NCBI GenBank assembly: GCA_018340375.1
Contig: JAFFJZ010000004.1
Coordinates: forward strand, 47,904,001 to 47,968,000
Direction: 5' to 3'
DNA: 64,000 bases
Origin: Gonatopus flavifemur
Taxonomy: Eukaryota; Arthropoda; Insecta; Hymenoptera; Dryinidae
The notes below the pieces were generated by a model that saw only the letters and a program-made list of their open reading frames with translations, made no database searches and was not told the DNA's origin. Numbering within the stretch: position 1 is the first letter of the stretch; each line of letters opens with the position of its first letter. Shown piece after piece: positions 24,493-35,727 of this stretch. The position numbers and the translations under genes were made by a program.

Positions 24493-25276
24493 ATAATAGT
24501 TCAGCGCCAATTTCGGAGTCAAGATTTCCTGTACGAAGGTTCCTGAAACAGAAACTAAACACAAACAAAAAAACACACGAGGGGCAAGCCCCAGCTGACC
24601 AGGGCAGGAATGGAAAAGAATTCCCCTGGGAAACGTGCCAGAAAGCTCGGCTTTGGTAGAGGGGAGGGGTAAGAGTCGACCACATGAAAATCACCACGCG
24701 CTGATTCTAAAAAAGAACTTGAATGAAAACTGAAGAGGACACTGTGGGCACCCCAAGGTCACAAGAGAAAACCAACTCAAAACTTGACACGTCTGCACGT
24801 GGCAGAAAGAGAACTAGGGCTCGTGCGTCCGTCCGTGAATAGAAAGGGCACTGAAAACTGGAAGGGTTGATTATCGCGATTGGATTTGAAAAGAGAGTGG
24901 ATATTAAATCTAATTCATTCTGGAAAACAACTGAACCAACTGCATCACTTCCCCGTCGGGAAATTCTTATTCGAAATTCCGCCAAGTCACCAGATGTCGG
25001 CTTCCCGACGGCGTTTACACTCGTCAAATTCACTCCGAGTCGCGAGGGGCACACACGATCGTAAACGATCTCGAAAAACACATTAAATATTCTGAAGGGG
25101 AGAAAATGAACCTGAACGCGGTGATCGATCCACAGTAAATTCCGCGAAACCAAATCACACACACTCACCGCACTCTAATCCTTTTTCCACGTGAAAACTG
25201 CTTCACCGCGTTTTTCTTTTCTTTCCAAAATGGAAACGTGTCAGTAGTTTAACGTTCGATACTCGAGTGCACTCGA
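24493..25276 (-). other. CpG-richer single-copy-looking block; possible host 5' region
   Basis: GC content is visibly higher than in neighbours. Minus-strand GCGGTGAGTGTG near 25160 would make a good splice donor, and a 153-codon minus ORF (24707..25168) is open but unrecognised. Because the palindromic transposon at 25285 duplicated GTGATGAC, this block was originally contiguous with 29538..29850, which is also CpG-rich. An exon or promoter is inference. Confidence 0.3.
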
Positions 25277-26286
25277 GTGATGACCAGTGATGCCAGCATT
25301 TGGTCGACCGAGTCGATTGACCCTCTCCATCTGACCATTTCTCGTCCCCACCATTCCAGCCGGGAGTACGCACACATTGAAACCCGTATTTATGTGATTC
25401 GGAACCGGTCGGTTCACTTCGAGTCAGCTCGGACAATCGAGAGAGAACCAACTATCCGTCGGTCTTTGTCTTCTCAATATGTTTTACGATCGGCTAACTC
25501 CGTGCAAGATCGGAAAAAATTTAAAGCCCACGCGGTCGACTTACCGAAAAGTTTCACCGCTTTTTCTTTTCCAAGCGACAATTTTATTGTAATCAGTATC
25601 GAACTGACTTACCCGGCACCCCGGGCAATTCTCGACCGGGGCCCTTCGATATTTTTTTCGTTTTTTTTTCAAATCAAGAGCCAGTTCAATACTGATTATT
25701 AAATTATCACGATGAAATATAAATTTGATGCATAGCATCATTTAATTGAATTAAAATCGAATATGAGTAAATAATTTTTCAATTATTATTTATTTTTCAT
25801 AAATTTTATAAGATTATTGGTTATTCTTATGACTGATTATGAAGCTTTCAAGAACTCCTATATGTATTGTATAAAAATTTTCTAATAGTTGCGTATTTCT
25901 GATCATTATTTTAAATCTTGATGATTTTTCAATGACTTTCATTAGAATTGTCAATCAATCGATGGTTGAAGAATTCTAAGATAGTTTGGGGATCTATGAT
26001 AAATGTCCTGCGGTGAATTCTATAATTTTCCCTGATAAATTAATTTTCAGAGATCACTATGATATTCCAGTAATGATGATAATCAAATCAACATCGATTA
26101 TCAGATGTTGATCAACATCAAAATAATAAGACTGAATATTCAATTGATTGAGTGCAAATTATTTTCAATGGACTGAATAATTAGATTTGAGCATTCAAAT
26201 AGATATTTCATCATTTCACGCATTATCAGTCTCTTTCCTTCGCTGCATTACTTCATAGACGTAATATGTGGATCGAAATATTACAA

Positions 26287-26358
26287 GACCCCATAGCCTA
26301 GCGGCAAAAGACATGTTCCTTGCGGAAGAACGGTCGGGTTCGATTCTGTGTGGAGACA
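26287..26358 (+). other. tRNA-like sequence (degenerate), left arm
   Basis: TAGCCTAGCGGC fits an A box and GGGTTCGATTC a B box with tRNA-like spacing, but acceptor and T stems pair poorly. It looks like a tRNA pseudogene or SINE head, not a working tRNA. Confidence 0.45.
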
Positions 26359-26539
26359 TTTCATTTTTTTTTGTCATCTCTCTGGTGAATAATTAAATTT
26401 CACATCCGATTATTATTTTTTATGTCATTACATCGTCATGTTATCAATAATCCTGATCTTTCGGAATGCACTTGCGGATTCGACCAAGTACAGGTCCGAG
26501 TCGATTGGAGATTTCCCAAATATTCGTGTCCATGAGATA

Positions 26540-26803
26540 CACACAGTAAAAAATTTTTCGTCAAATTCAACACACAAGCGAATGTTAACCATTTTTCTTC
26601 ACACTCAACGTGTGTTGATTCCAGAGTGACACTCACAAAGTGTTAATTTGAACTCGAATAACATTTTAATGTGTTGAAAATGAATCGATCGAACAGCATT
26701 TGATCAGTGTGTTAAATGAACACACCAAAGTGTTAGATATTCAACACTTGAATTTTGACACGTACTTCTTTTTTACACAATGACGGAATTTCTTTTTACT
26801 GTG
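26540..26803. mobile_element. CAC-ended MITE inside the left palindrome arm
   Basis: CACAGTAAAAAATTTTT near 26542 and TTTCTTTTTACTGTG ending at 26803 (followed by TA) form inverted ends; internal AACAC/GTGTT words repeat. The same element appears mirrored at about 28011..28275, so it inserted before the arm was duplicated. Confidence 0.6.
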
Positions 26804-27290
26804 TAGACCGATCGATGCAGAATCTTCTGAAATGAGAAATAAATAGCACTTCAGAGGAACGTTTTTGAAGAAGTGTACTTGCAAATTCCATCAATTCCTG
26901 TGACAAATTGATGGAAAAAATTTCAGAAACTTGTGTCCATCGAATAAAGACCGATCGATTTGCACTGAATTTTTCTACTGAAATGGAAAATGAAATCACT
27001 TCGGAGGAACGTTTTTGAAAAAGTATACTTGCAAATTCCATCAAACCCTTTGACGAATTGATAAAAAAATTTCGAAACTTTGTCTCCGTGGAATATAGAC
27101 CGATCGATTCTTGATCTCCCCACGGAGAGCAATGGATTCTAAGGAGTATGACAAATATCATGAAGGCTGGAATATTTCATAATATATTTTCGAGTATGAG
27201 GACAAGTATCTAGATTATAAGTGTTATAAGTACAAGTATCCATTTATGATGAAGGTGTTTGTTTTGGGGTAGATGGTACTGTCAACTCCA

Positions 27291-27530
27291 GAGCTCTATA
27301 TGAATTCACTAGTTCGAAAAGAATTCTTGAAGAGTTCTATTCTCGCTCTTGAAAAAGGATTCTTCGTGTGGTATCTTGGCGGGTTCATGTCCTGAGGAAT
27401 ATCTTTTTTTCCGATTTCATATTGTTCTTTTCTCAATTCAAGCAACTGAAGATAGTAATTGTAATAATCTTATATTATAATAGGAACTAACTCTTTTTCC
27501 TTGCTGTTATTATATTGATATATTACTGGT
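27291..27530. other. Unique spacer of the 25285..29529 palindrome
   Basis: The only part of the element without a mirror copy. No ORF or promoter motif that I would defend. Confidence 0.6.
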
Positions 27531-28456
27531 TGACGGTACCATCTACCCCAAAACAAACACCTTCATCATAAACGGATACTTGTACTCATAACACTTATAA
27601 TCTAGATACTTGTCCTCATACTCGAAAATATATTATGAAATATTCCAGCCTTCATGATATTTGTCATACTCCTTAGAATCCATTGCTCTCCGTGGGGAGA
27701 TCAAGAATCGATCGGTCTATATTCCACGGAGACAAAGTTTCGAAATTTTTTTATCAATTCGTCAAAGGGTTTGATGGAATTTGCAAGTATACTTTTTCAA
27801 AAACGTTCCTCCGAAGTGATTTCATTTTCCATTTCAGTAGAAAAATTCAGTGCAAATCGATCGGTCTTTATTCGATGGACACAAGTTTCTGAAATTTTTT
27901 CCATCAATTTGTCACAGGAATTGATGGAATTTGCAAGTACACTTCTTCAAAAACGTTCCTCTGAAGTGCTATTTATTTCTCATTTCAGAAGATTCTGCAT
28001 CGATCGGTCTACACAGTAAAAAGAAATTCCGTCATTGTGTAAAAAAGAAGTACGTGTCAAAATTCGAGTGTTGAATATCTAACACTTTTGTGTGTTCATT
28101 TAACACACTGATCAAATGCTGTTCGATCGATTCATTTTCAACACATTAAAATGTTATTCGAGTTCAAATTAACACTTTGTGAGTGTCACTCTGGAATCAA
28201 CACACGTTGAGTGTGAAGAAAAATGGTTAACATTCGCTTGTGTGTTGAATTTGACGAAAAATTTTTTACTGTGTGTATCTCATGGACACGAATATTTGGG
28301 AAATCTCCAATCGACTCGGACCTGTACTTGGTCGAATCCGCAAGTGCATTCCGAAAGATCAGGATTATTGATAACATGACGATGTAATGACATAAAAAAT
28401 AATAATCGGATGTGAAATTTAATTATTCACCAGAGAGATGACAAAAAAAAATGAAA

Positions 28457-28528
28457 TGTCTCCACACAGAATCGAACCCGACCGTTCTTCCGCAAGGAAC
28501 ATGTCTTTTGCCGCTAGGCTATGGGGTC
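28457..28528 (-). other. tRNA-like sequence (degenerate), right arm
   Basis: Mirror copy of 26287..26358, with the same A and B boxes on the minus strand. Confidence 0.45.
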
Positions 28529-29537
28529 TTGTAATATTTCGATCCACATATTACGTCTATGAAGTAATGCAGCGAAGGAAAGAGACTGATAATGCGTGAA
28601 ATGATGAAATATCTATTTGAATGCTCAAATCTAATTATTCAGTCCATTGAAAATAATTTGCACTCAATCAATTGAATATTCAGTCTTATTATTTTGATGT
28701 TGATCAACATCTGATAATCGATGTTGATTTGATTATCCTCATTACTGGAATATCATAGTGATCTCTGAAAATTAATTTATCAGGGAAAATTATAGAATTC
28801 ACCGCAGGACATTTATCATAGATCCCAAACTATCTTAGAATTCTTCAACCATCGATTGATTGACAATTCTAATGAAAGTCATTGAAAAATCATCAAGATT
28901 TAAAATAATGATTAGAAATACGCAACTATTAGAAAATTTTTATACAATACATATAGGAGTTCTTGAAAGCTTCATAATCAGTCATAAGAATAACCAATAA
29001 TCTTATAAAATTTATGAAAAATAAATAATAATTGAAAAATTATTTACTCATATTCGATTTTAATTCAATTAAATGATGCTATGCATCAAATTTATATTTC
29101 ATCGTGATAATTTAATAATCAGTATTGAACTGGCTCTTGATTTGAAAAAAAAACGAAAAAAATATCGAAGGGCCCCGGTCGAGAATTGCCCGGGGTGCCG
29201 GGTAAGTCAGTTCGATACTGATTACAATAAAATTGTCGCTTGGAAAAGAAAAAGCGGTGAAACTTTTCGGTAAGTCGACCGCGTGGGCTTTAAATTTTTT
29301 CCGATCTTGCACGGAGTTAGCCGATCGTAAAACATATTGAGAAGACAAAGACCAACGGATAGTTGGTTCTCTCTCGATTGTCCGAGCTGACTCGAAGTGA
29401 ACCGACCGGTTCCGAATCACATAAATACGGGTTTCAATGTGTGCGTACTCCCGGCTGGAATGGTGGGGACGAGAAATGGTCAGATGGAGAGGGTCAATCG
29501 ACTCGGTCGACCAAATGCTGGCATCACTGGTGATGAC

Positions 29538-30460
29538 TCCTTGCGCCGTCGGCGGCTTCGTTTACTCGCTCAACAGCGGTAGCGGCGCGTAGGGAGACTC
29601 AGTTAACCGTTTTGCGTTATGCCCAGGAAGTGCTGCCTTCATGATCTCGCCGTTGAACGGACAAGTCCCCGGCGCGCGCCTTGAATCATCACTCACTATG
29701 CAATACTGCACGCGAGCCCTTTACAAAAATTTTACTTGCACTATTCTGTACAAATATCATCAAATCGATATACAAAATATATTCGAGGTATTTTACATTT
29801 ATAATTCGACGACTGCAATTCATTAGCCGTTGATATACATTGAACCACGGTTCCCTTAAATCTCAAGATCTCAACAAACACGATATTAGGTACTTTTTTT
29901 GACTTGATGGACGGATTTCACAAGAATTATTCTTACGTTCACCTTTTCCAGTTACATAAGTTACAGTCTTTGACAATCCAACGCTTCTAACTTAACTCAC
30001 GATTAACAAGGTATGGTCTTTATCCCGGTTTACCGAGTTATTCGAGTTGCGAACTATAATCGATCGGAGATGCAGTTTTGCCGAACGTATATGGCCTGCA
30101 CTCTAATTGATCGGGTATGCCGAGTCAAGCTCCAATCTGTGTACATCCAATCGCTTTGTCGCGAGGAAATCATTCCCCACTCGTAGCATTTTCCCGGGTG
30201 ATGGCTGGGTGTGTATCGTTTTTTGGTAAATCGGTGACTTTTGTGGTTAGAATGTCGTAGCGAGTTACTTTATCGATCTCAGTAGCGAAAGGTATCTATC
30301 ATAAGCCTTGATGTTTCTATTTCATTTTCGGTTCCGTCGCTCATACATCATCGAATCCTTTTCTGCATCGGGTCGATCCTTGATCTCATGCGTCGAACTC
30401 CATGGAAAAGACAGAAATAACAAAAACGGGATATTAATCTCAATCTATTTTACAATTATA
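29538..30460. other. CpG-rich block then AT-rich DNA, no gene recognised
   Basis: 29540..29690 is rich in CG (GCGCCGTCGGCGGC, GGCGCGCGCC), like the block left of the palindromic element with which it was once contiguous. It may be a promoter or 5' exon of an unidentified gene. The rest shows nothing supportable. Confidence 0.3.
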
Positions 30461-30708
30461 CACTGTAAAAAATATACTTCCTAAACTGCCAAAGAAGTTT
30501 GGCAGTTTTTTACACAAACTTTTTTTGTAAATTACCAAACAAAAGTTTGTAAACATTCAAAAAATTTTGTGATTTCACGAAGATTTTTGAGAATTCACAA
30601 ACTTTTGTTCGGCAATTTACAAAGAAGGTTCGGAAATTATTTTTCCAAACCAAGTTTGTAAATTTCCAAGCATTTTTGTTTGGAATTCAACAAATTTTTT
30701 TTACAGTG
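30461..30708. mobile_element. TA-flanked MITE (248 bp)
   Basis: Ends CACTGTAAAAAA and TTTTTTTTACAGTG, flanked by TA (30459..30460, 30709..30710). Inside, ACAAACTTTT/TTTGTAAA words recur many times in both orientations. Confidence 0.8.
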
Positions 30709-30710
30709 TA

Positions 30711-31192
30711 GTATGTGCCCCAAGGAGGTAAGAGAGGAGTCAAGCATCGAATGTTTTCTTGTTTATTTTTCTTCACTCGGTCAAATTGTTCGCGTGAGTT
30801 CAGCTCGTGTGTGAGATTTTCAGTTAATCACTTTTTTTTTAGTGAATCCGTCACGTTACAGAGTCTCCAACCTAGTAGGGAGGTTGATTTTCTTCTAAAC
30901 TCCTCGTAAAACTATAGGCTATGAATAGAAATAGGGAAAGAATGGCTTTTTCCTTCCCTGCGAATGTATGATGATGAAAGTTTATAATTGTTATTTTCAC
31001 GTATCTTCTTTACTCATAATAATTATGTACTTTTCGTGAAATGAAAACATGAAATTGTACTAAATAGATACAATTACGCTTTTTTGTTATAAGTGAAACC
31101 GTTTTATTCAAAAACCCTCCTGCTAAGAAGTGGGGGTAACCTCGTCAACTTTTGCGAGGCGTTCATCAATTTTATATTTCTTACTATACATG
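30711..31192. other. No gene recognised
   Basis: AT-rich; a 64-codon plus ORF (30715..30909) has no recognisable feature. Confidence 0.4.
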
Positions 31193-31640
31193 GGTCATCC
31201 CACTGAAAATTCACAATTTGAAAATGAAATCATATGAAATATTTTTCTCTTGTATCGGATACAAAAAGAATCCACCCGTATTTTTCTCATTTCATTACAA
31301 TACGGAGGATTTCGGAATGAAAAATTCTTGAAGTGAGAAAACCGATCGACGTTTTGTGAAAAAGTTCTTATGTAGGATCGCAGCTATGTAGCAACGCACT
31401 CATGTAAGTTCGAGGCACCTGTACAAAGGAATGCTGATGTAGAATCGAGCTTATGTAGCATCGTACCATTGGAGACAGAAAATTTTTTGGTCCCTCGGAA
31501 TGATCACAAAGTTTCCATTTCAACGAGGGAGCAAAGAATAAATGATACTTGTCTCTTACCTCTCAATGAAGAATCCGAAAATAATCATTCCAAAAATATT
31601 CAGAAATCTCATTGTAAATCTGACATGGAATGACCCACAT
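31193..31640. repeat. Dispersed repeat with TGGGTCAT ends
   Basis: The first ~150 bp (ATGGGTCATCCCACTGAAAATTCAC region) match 58265..58380, and TGGAATGACCCA at the right end mirrors the start. TGACATGGAATGACCCA also occurs at 22376. Probably a degraded transposon family. Confidence 0.45.
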
Positions 31641-31838
31641 ACATCCTCTAATTGTTCGATTAGAGGGAATCTTATACCACGCCTCAGTGATGACCTCGAA
31701 ATGGCAACGTACGAGTTTCTTCCGAATCGGTTGAGAGACTAGGCTGAGTTGAGAAAAATTTAGTCGAAATTTGCAATGTTTTTTAACATTCTGAGAGCAT
31801 GACTTGCTTATGTCCGAATGATATAGATGCCATAAAAC

Positions 31839-32003
31839 AGGGGTGTCCACTAGGGAAAGGCGATATTTTGCCAGTATCGAGGATATTTTTATACAATTTG
31901 TAGAAAATTCCGATCTGTATTTTATAAAATTCAATATAAACTCGCGAAGTTTCCTATAAAAATATCGATACTGTGAGAATATCGCCTATCTCCAGTGTCC
32001 CCG
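31839..32003. mobile_element. Palindromic MITE
   Basis: CAGGGGTGTCC..GGCGATATT at the left mirrors AATATCGCC..GTGTCCCCG at the right; inner arms contain GTATCGA and ATATTTTTATA. CAGGGGTGTCC-type ends are common in hAT MITEs, but I found no 8-bp duplication. Confidence 0.5.
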
Positions 32004-32027
32004 ATGTGCACAATTCCCCGCGAGATG

Positions 32028-32283
32028 CACGGAAAAACACAACTCATTTGACCGAATGAAGTGAAGTTAGTTATGAAAATTAGTTCCGAGTGATGAAAAA
32101 ATAGAGGCCGGTAATGAAAGCTGTAGTAAAGGTAACTCCATATTAGTAACAGCAACTAAAGTCAGAGGAATTAAATTTCAATTTAGCCGAGCCAATGTCC
32201 GATTTAGTTGTTCAAATACCAATAACCGTATCTAGTTGCTGGAAATAATTTGGAGTAAGAGTAACTAATTACTTTTTTCGGTG
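32028..32283. mobile_element. Possible CACGGAAAAA-ended MITE
   Basis: CACGGAAAAAC at the left and TTTTTTCGGTG at the right are inverted. The interior repeats TAGTTG/AATTTAG words. It abuts the next MITE directly. Confidence 0.35.
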
Positions 32284-32655
32284 TGGTCAATTTGGCGGTA
32301 CACCTCCGCACGGAGGCAGGGACGTGAAGCACGGCGAGGTGGGGTATTCACGTGGTACACGAGAGCAGTATCGTAGCATAAATACGAGTGAGAGATGATT
32401 TTCAGTATTGATAGTATAAAATCGAAATATACAACTTCGCTTTCTGATTCAGCTTTACAATCTTTAATGAAGGTAACAATTCAAAAAATCCCCATAAATC
32501 TGGGTGACAGAACAGAACTTGAATTGAAATATACGGAGGTCTTGCGGTGCTGATATGCTGTGTTACGATACTGGTTTCGTGTATTATGTGACTATCCTAC
32601 CCCCACACACTTCGCGTCCCTGCCTCCGCGTGGAGGTATACCGCCGAACTGACCA
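32284..32655. mobile_element. MITE with GC-rich ~45-bp inverted ends
   Basis: TTTGGCGGTACACCTCCGCA at the left is mirrored by TGGAGGTATACCGCCGAACT at the right, followed inward by AGGCAGGGACG in both. No coding region. Confidence 0.65.
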
Positions 32656-32791
32656 TCTCTCGAACAATTATGCACATTGTGGACACCCCTGCCATACAAC
32701 TTGGAGCATAGGTAATGTATGAAGCGATTGTTGTGTAATAGAAATTCCAAGTCAATACAGGGTGTCCATTGATATTAGAAGCACTGAAAAT

Positions 32792-32986
32792 GTACGAGAG
32801 ACCAGGACGAGTAGGTGCGCGGGTAATTAGGCGCAACGAATGTTATTCATCAATTTCTCACTTGATGATGCTGCTATCAACTTGATATTATTATATTATG
32901 ATAATATAAAATCTCCAAAGAAAATAGATGAATAACATCCGTTGCGCCTACTCACCTGTGTGCCCTCTTGCCCCGGTCTCCCTTAC
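32792..32986. mobile_element. Palindromic MITE with GGGAGACC-type ends
   Basis: GAGAGACCAGGACGAG at the left mirrors CTTGCCCCGGTCTCCC at the right; both continue into AGGCGCAAC..ATGTTATTCATC arms around an AT-rich centre. Confidence 0.65.
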
Positions 32987-33128
32987 TAGAAGTATTTTCG
33001 CATACTTGAAATATTGTGAATACTAGAATTTCAAATTTTGTGTTCAGATTGTCTAAGTATTAGGTGTATAACTTTGCTTCCGCCGTTTTTTCCGAAATTC
33101 GAGGCTTTATTGTAAAAAACTGGTTATA

Positions 33129-34172
33129 CATTTATGATTCAAAGTATTGTCCATCGCTGGCCACTACTTTCTCCCATCTTTCGGGCAGCATACGAATCCC
33201 GCGTTGAAAAAACTGGTCATCTTTTGAAGCGATCCACGAATCGATCCAATTTTTTACTTCCTCATAAGACCGGAAGTGCTGGTCAGCTAGGCCGTGTGCC
33301 ATTGATCGAAACAAGTGATAGTCCGAGGGAGCAACGTCTGGAGAATACGGCGGGTGGGGTAGGACATCCCATTTCAAAGTTTCCAAGTATGTCTTGACCA
33401 CTTTCGCAACATGGGGTCGAGCATTGTCATGCTATGAAATCACTTTATCATGTCTCTCGTTGGATTGCAGCCGTTTGTCTTGCAATGCTCGGCTCAAACG
33501 CATTAATTGCGTTCGACAACGATCGTCTGTGATTGTTTCAGTCGGTTTTGAAAACTCATAATACACTACGCCGAGCTGGTGCCACCAAATACTGAGCATA
33601 ACCTTGGAACCGTGAATATTCGGTTTGGCCGTCGACGTGGAAGCATGGCCGGGATATTCCCATGATTTTCTGCGCTTGGGATTATCGTAATGAACCCATT
33701 TTTCGTCCCCAGTCACAATGCGATGCAGAAATCCCTTCCGTTTTTGCCTTGCAAGCAGCTGTTCACAAACACACAAACGCCGTTCAACATCTCTCGGCTT
33801 CAACTGGTACAGCACCCAATTTCCTTGTTTCTGAATCATTCCCATGACTTTCAGGCGTTTTGAAATGGTTGGTTGCGTCACTCCCAATGATCCTGCCAAT
33901 TCTTGTTGCGTTTGACACGAGTCTTGATCAAGTAATGCCTCCAATTCTGCATCTCCGAAAACCTTCTCGATTCCACCGTCATGCTGGTCTTCGACGTTAA
34001 AATCACCGTTCTTGAAACGTTGAAACCACTCTCGGCACATTCTTCCACTAATAGCGGCCTCACCATAGGTATTTGAGAGCATTCGATGAGCCTCAGCCGC
34101 AGATTTCTTCATATTAAAGCAGAAAATTAAAACCTCCCGCAAATGACGAGAATTCGGCTCGTAAGCTGACAT
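33129..34172 (-). pseudogene. Mariner transposase with one nonsense codon
   Basis: Starts at ATG 34172 (MSAYEPNSRHLREVLIFCFN), with N-terminal HTH domains, LGVTQPTISKRLKVMGMI, the first catalytic Asp in TGDEKWVHYDNP, then an in-frame TAG near 33431 just before HDNARPHVAK (second Asp), and YSPDVAPSDYHLF (third Asp) before the C-terminus at 33129. About 347 codons in all, the usual mariner length. Apart from that stop I see no frameshift, so it is the best-preserved transposase in the window. The protein differs clearly from mariner 1 and belongs to another subfamily. Confidence 0.92.
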
Positions 34173-34213
34173 GTTTAATCGAGAATAACTTTATGATGCA
34201 GACACAAATCGAC

Positions 34214-34438
34214 CGGTGTTGCCAGAGCACCTTGATCAAATATTACATGTAGATTAGAAAAAAGTTATATTTCCAGTTGAAAAGTTACATGATATTTTGC
34301 GGCAGTATTCAGCCTTGCATTCTTACGTTGAAGTTTGAGGTTTTAAACGTTAACGTTTAAAAAAATGTTACATCCATGTGACATGAGAGGGTTGAAAGTT
34401 ACGTAGAATGTAACAAATGTAACCTTCTGGCAACACTG
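34214..34438. mobile_element. hAT-type MITE inside mariner 2
   Basis: Ends CGGTGTTGCCAG / CTGGCAACACTG, flanked by AAATCGAC (34206..34213) and AAATCAAC (34439..34446), a 7/8 match for an 8-bp duplication. It sits in the mariner 5' leader. Confidence 0.75.
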
Positions 34439-34580
34439 AAATCAACTGATATTTCGATGGCGTTATGTTTACAAATACCTAAGCTTATTGTATGACATCT
34501 ATGATCTATTTATTTCAACTACCACTTACCGCTACAGCCATCTATTGCAAAACGGTGGAAGCAAAGTTATACACCTAATA

Positions 34581-35152
34581 ACATTCGTGAAAAGGAAAAT
34601 GGGTTTTGAAAAATAGGAAAATTCTAACCGATCGAGACTTCTACGGGAAACTGTTCCAGTTTTTGTCTTAGAAAAATGAGAAGATTAAATTTTTTAGTGA
34701 ATCAAAATTAATTGATGGGGCATGATTTAATGATTTCAAATAAAAAATCTAATTAAAATATTTAAAACTTCATGAAAAATTATTAAGCTTGTGAACTTTG
34801 ACAGAAAACCTCATGATAATGATGAAAATGATACCTATAATATTGAATGAATTTAAAAACAATTTCATTTCATCTTCCCATCATAAGCTTCTGAACATAT
34901 TATATGCACCCAAAGCCAAACATCGCTGTCATAGCTAATGCGATCGCGAATACAGCCAGTTATCCAGCCAAATTAGATTTTGCCTTCACGATGAATTTTT
35001 TTTCTGTATATAATATGTACTTCGTGTACTTTCAACTTTGGTGTTATGTGGGTTTTATTCAAACCATCCATCATATATAATTCAAATTTGATTCTCTTTA
35101 TGCGACCACAAAAAAATATTCCAGTATTTTTGACATCCTTCAATTACATGTA
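34581..35152. other. No gene recognised
   Basis: AT-rich, no supportable ORF or repeat. Confidence 0.45.
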
Positions 35153-35386
35153 CACGCAGAGAAATATATTTTTAAAAGTCCCATAATTTATTGAGGATCA
35201 GCGCCAGTCTGTGATGAATGAAATTATTTACCTGAATATAGCTTCAAAAGGACCATAATTTCTTGTAGAAATACATCTAATTATGGAAGTTTTTAAAAGT
35301 AAATCCAAGTCAAACTCTATCTGTCACAGACTGGCGCTGATCTTCAATAAATTATGGGACTTTTCAACACATCTGTTTTCTGCGTG
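35153..35386. mobile_element. TA-flanked palindromic MITE (234 bp)
   Basis: Ends CACGCAGAGAAA / TTTTCTGCGTG, TA at 35151..35152 and 35387..35388. Arms contain GTCCCATAATTTATTGA and CAGCGCCAGTCTGTGA. The arm plan is shared with 46830..47095 (ACCATAATTTATGGA, CAGTGCTGGTCTGAC), so both belong to one diverged family. Confidence 0.8.
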
Positions 35387-35727
35387 TACATGGAAAGAAA
35401 TAAGTTATCAATATTTGAAGAACATTCATTAGCATTCAACAAAGTGACTATTAATTCAGAGAAAAAGAGTATCCCTGTGTCGAATCATTGAAATGTGTGT
35501 AAAATAAGGTTCGGACAGTCGTGGAATGTTTGTAGTATGTGCTGATGTTAGTTCGGCATATACGGTTGCAATATGGATTCATAACTGTAACTATATTAAT
35601 AACAGTTACAAACCGGTTGATACCCACACAACGGTTGTATATTTTCATTCACACCAATACAATCATAAATTATGTATGTGCATTAGCGATATGTGTTCCC
35701 TTCTATTTTTCTCACATCCTGAATGTA

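Larger units (their letters stand above)
25285..29529. mobile_element. 4,245-bp near-perfect palindromic hAT-like element
   Basis: Ends CAGTGATGCCAGCATTTGGT / complement are flanked by a perfect 8-bp duplication, GTGATGAC (25277..25284 and 29530..29537). The arms 25285..27290 and 27531..29529 are almost identical reverse complements (matching ORFs mirror each other), around a ~240-bp unique spacer. CAG-type ends and an 8-bp duplication indicate the hAT superfamily. No transposase is encoded. The arms carry satellite units, a tRNA-like stretch and a CAC-ended MITE, all duplicated in mirror image. Confidence 0.85.
33060..34578 (-). mobile_element. Mariner transposon 2 with nested hAT MITE
   Basis: Ends TTAGGTGTATAACTTTGCTT, TA duplication at 33058..33059 and 34579..34580. 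Total 1,519 bp; subtracting the nested MITE and its duplication leaves about 1,286 bp, the normal mariner size. TTAGGTGT ends recall the cecropia-type mariners. Confidence 0.95.

Noticed and set aside
24707..25168. 153-codon ORF as a gene
   Set aside because: No recognisable motif, no splice or start context I trust; kept only as a note in the CpG-rich block.
26287..26358. Functional tRNA gene
   Set aside because: A and B boxes are present, but acceptor and T stems have several mismatches and the copy is mirrored inside a transposon.
27291..27320. Cloning-vector polylinker (GAGCTC, GAATTC, ACTAGT close together)
   Set aside because: Only three common hexamers and no vector sequence nearby; chance is sufficient.
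25285..29529. Assembly artefact (false inverted duplication)
   Set aside because: Perfect 8-bp target duplication and ends shared with an independent MITE show a real mobile element; small differences between the arms also argue against a duplicated contig. Long reads should still confirm it.
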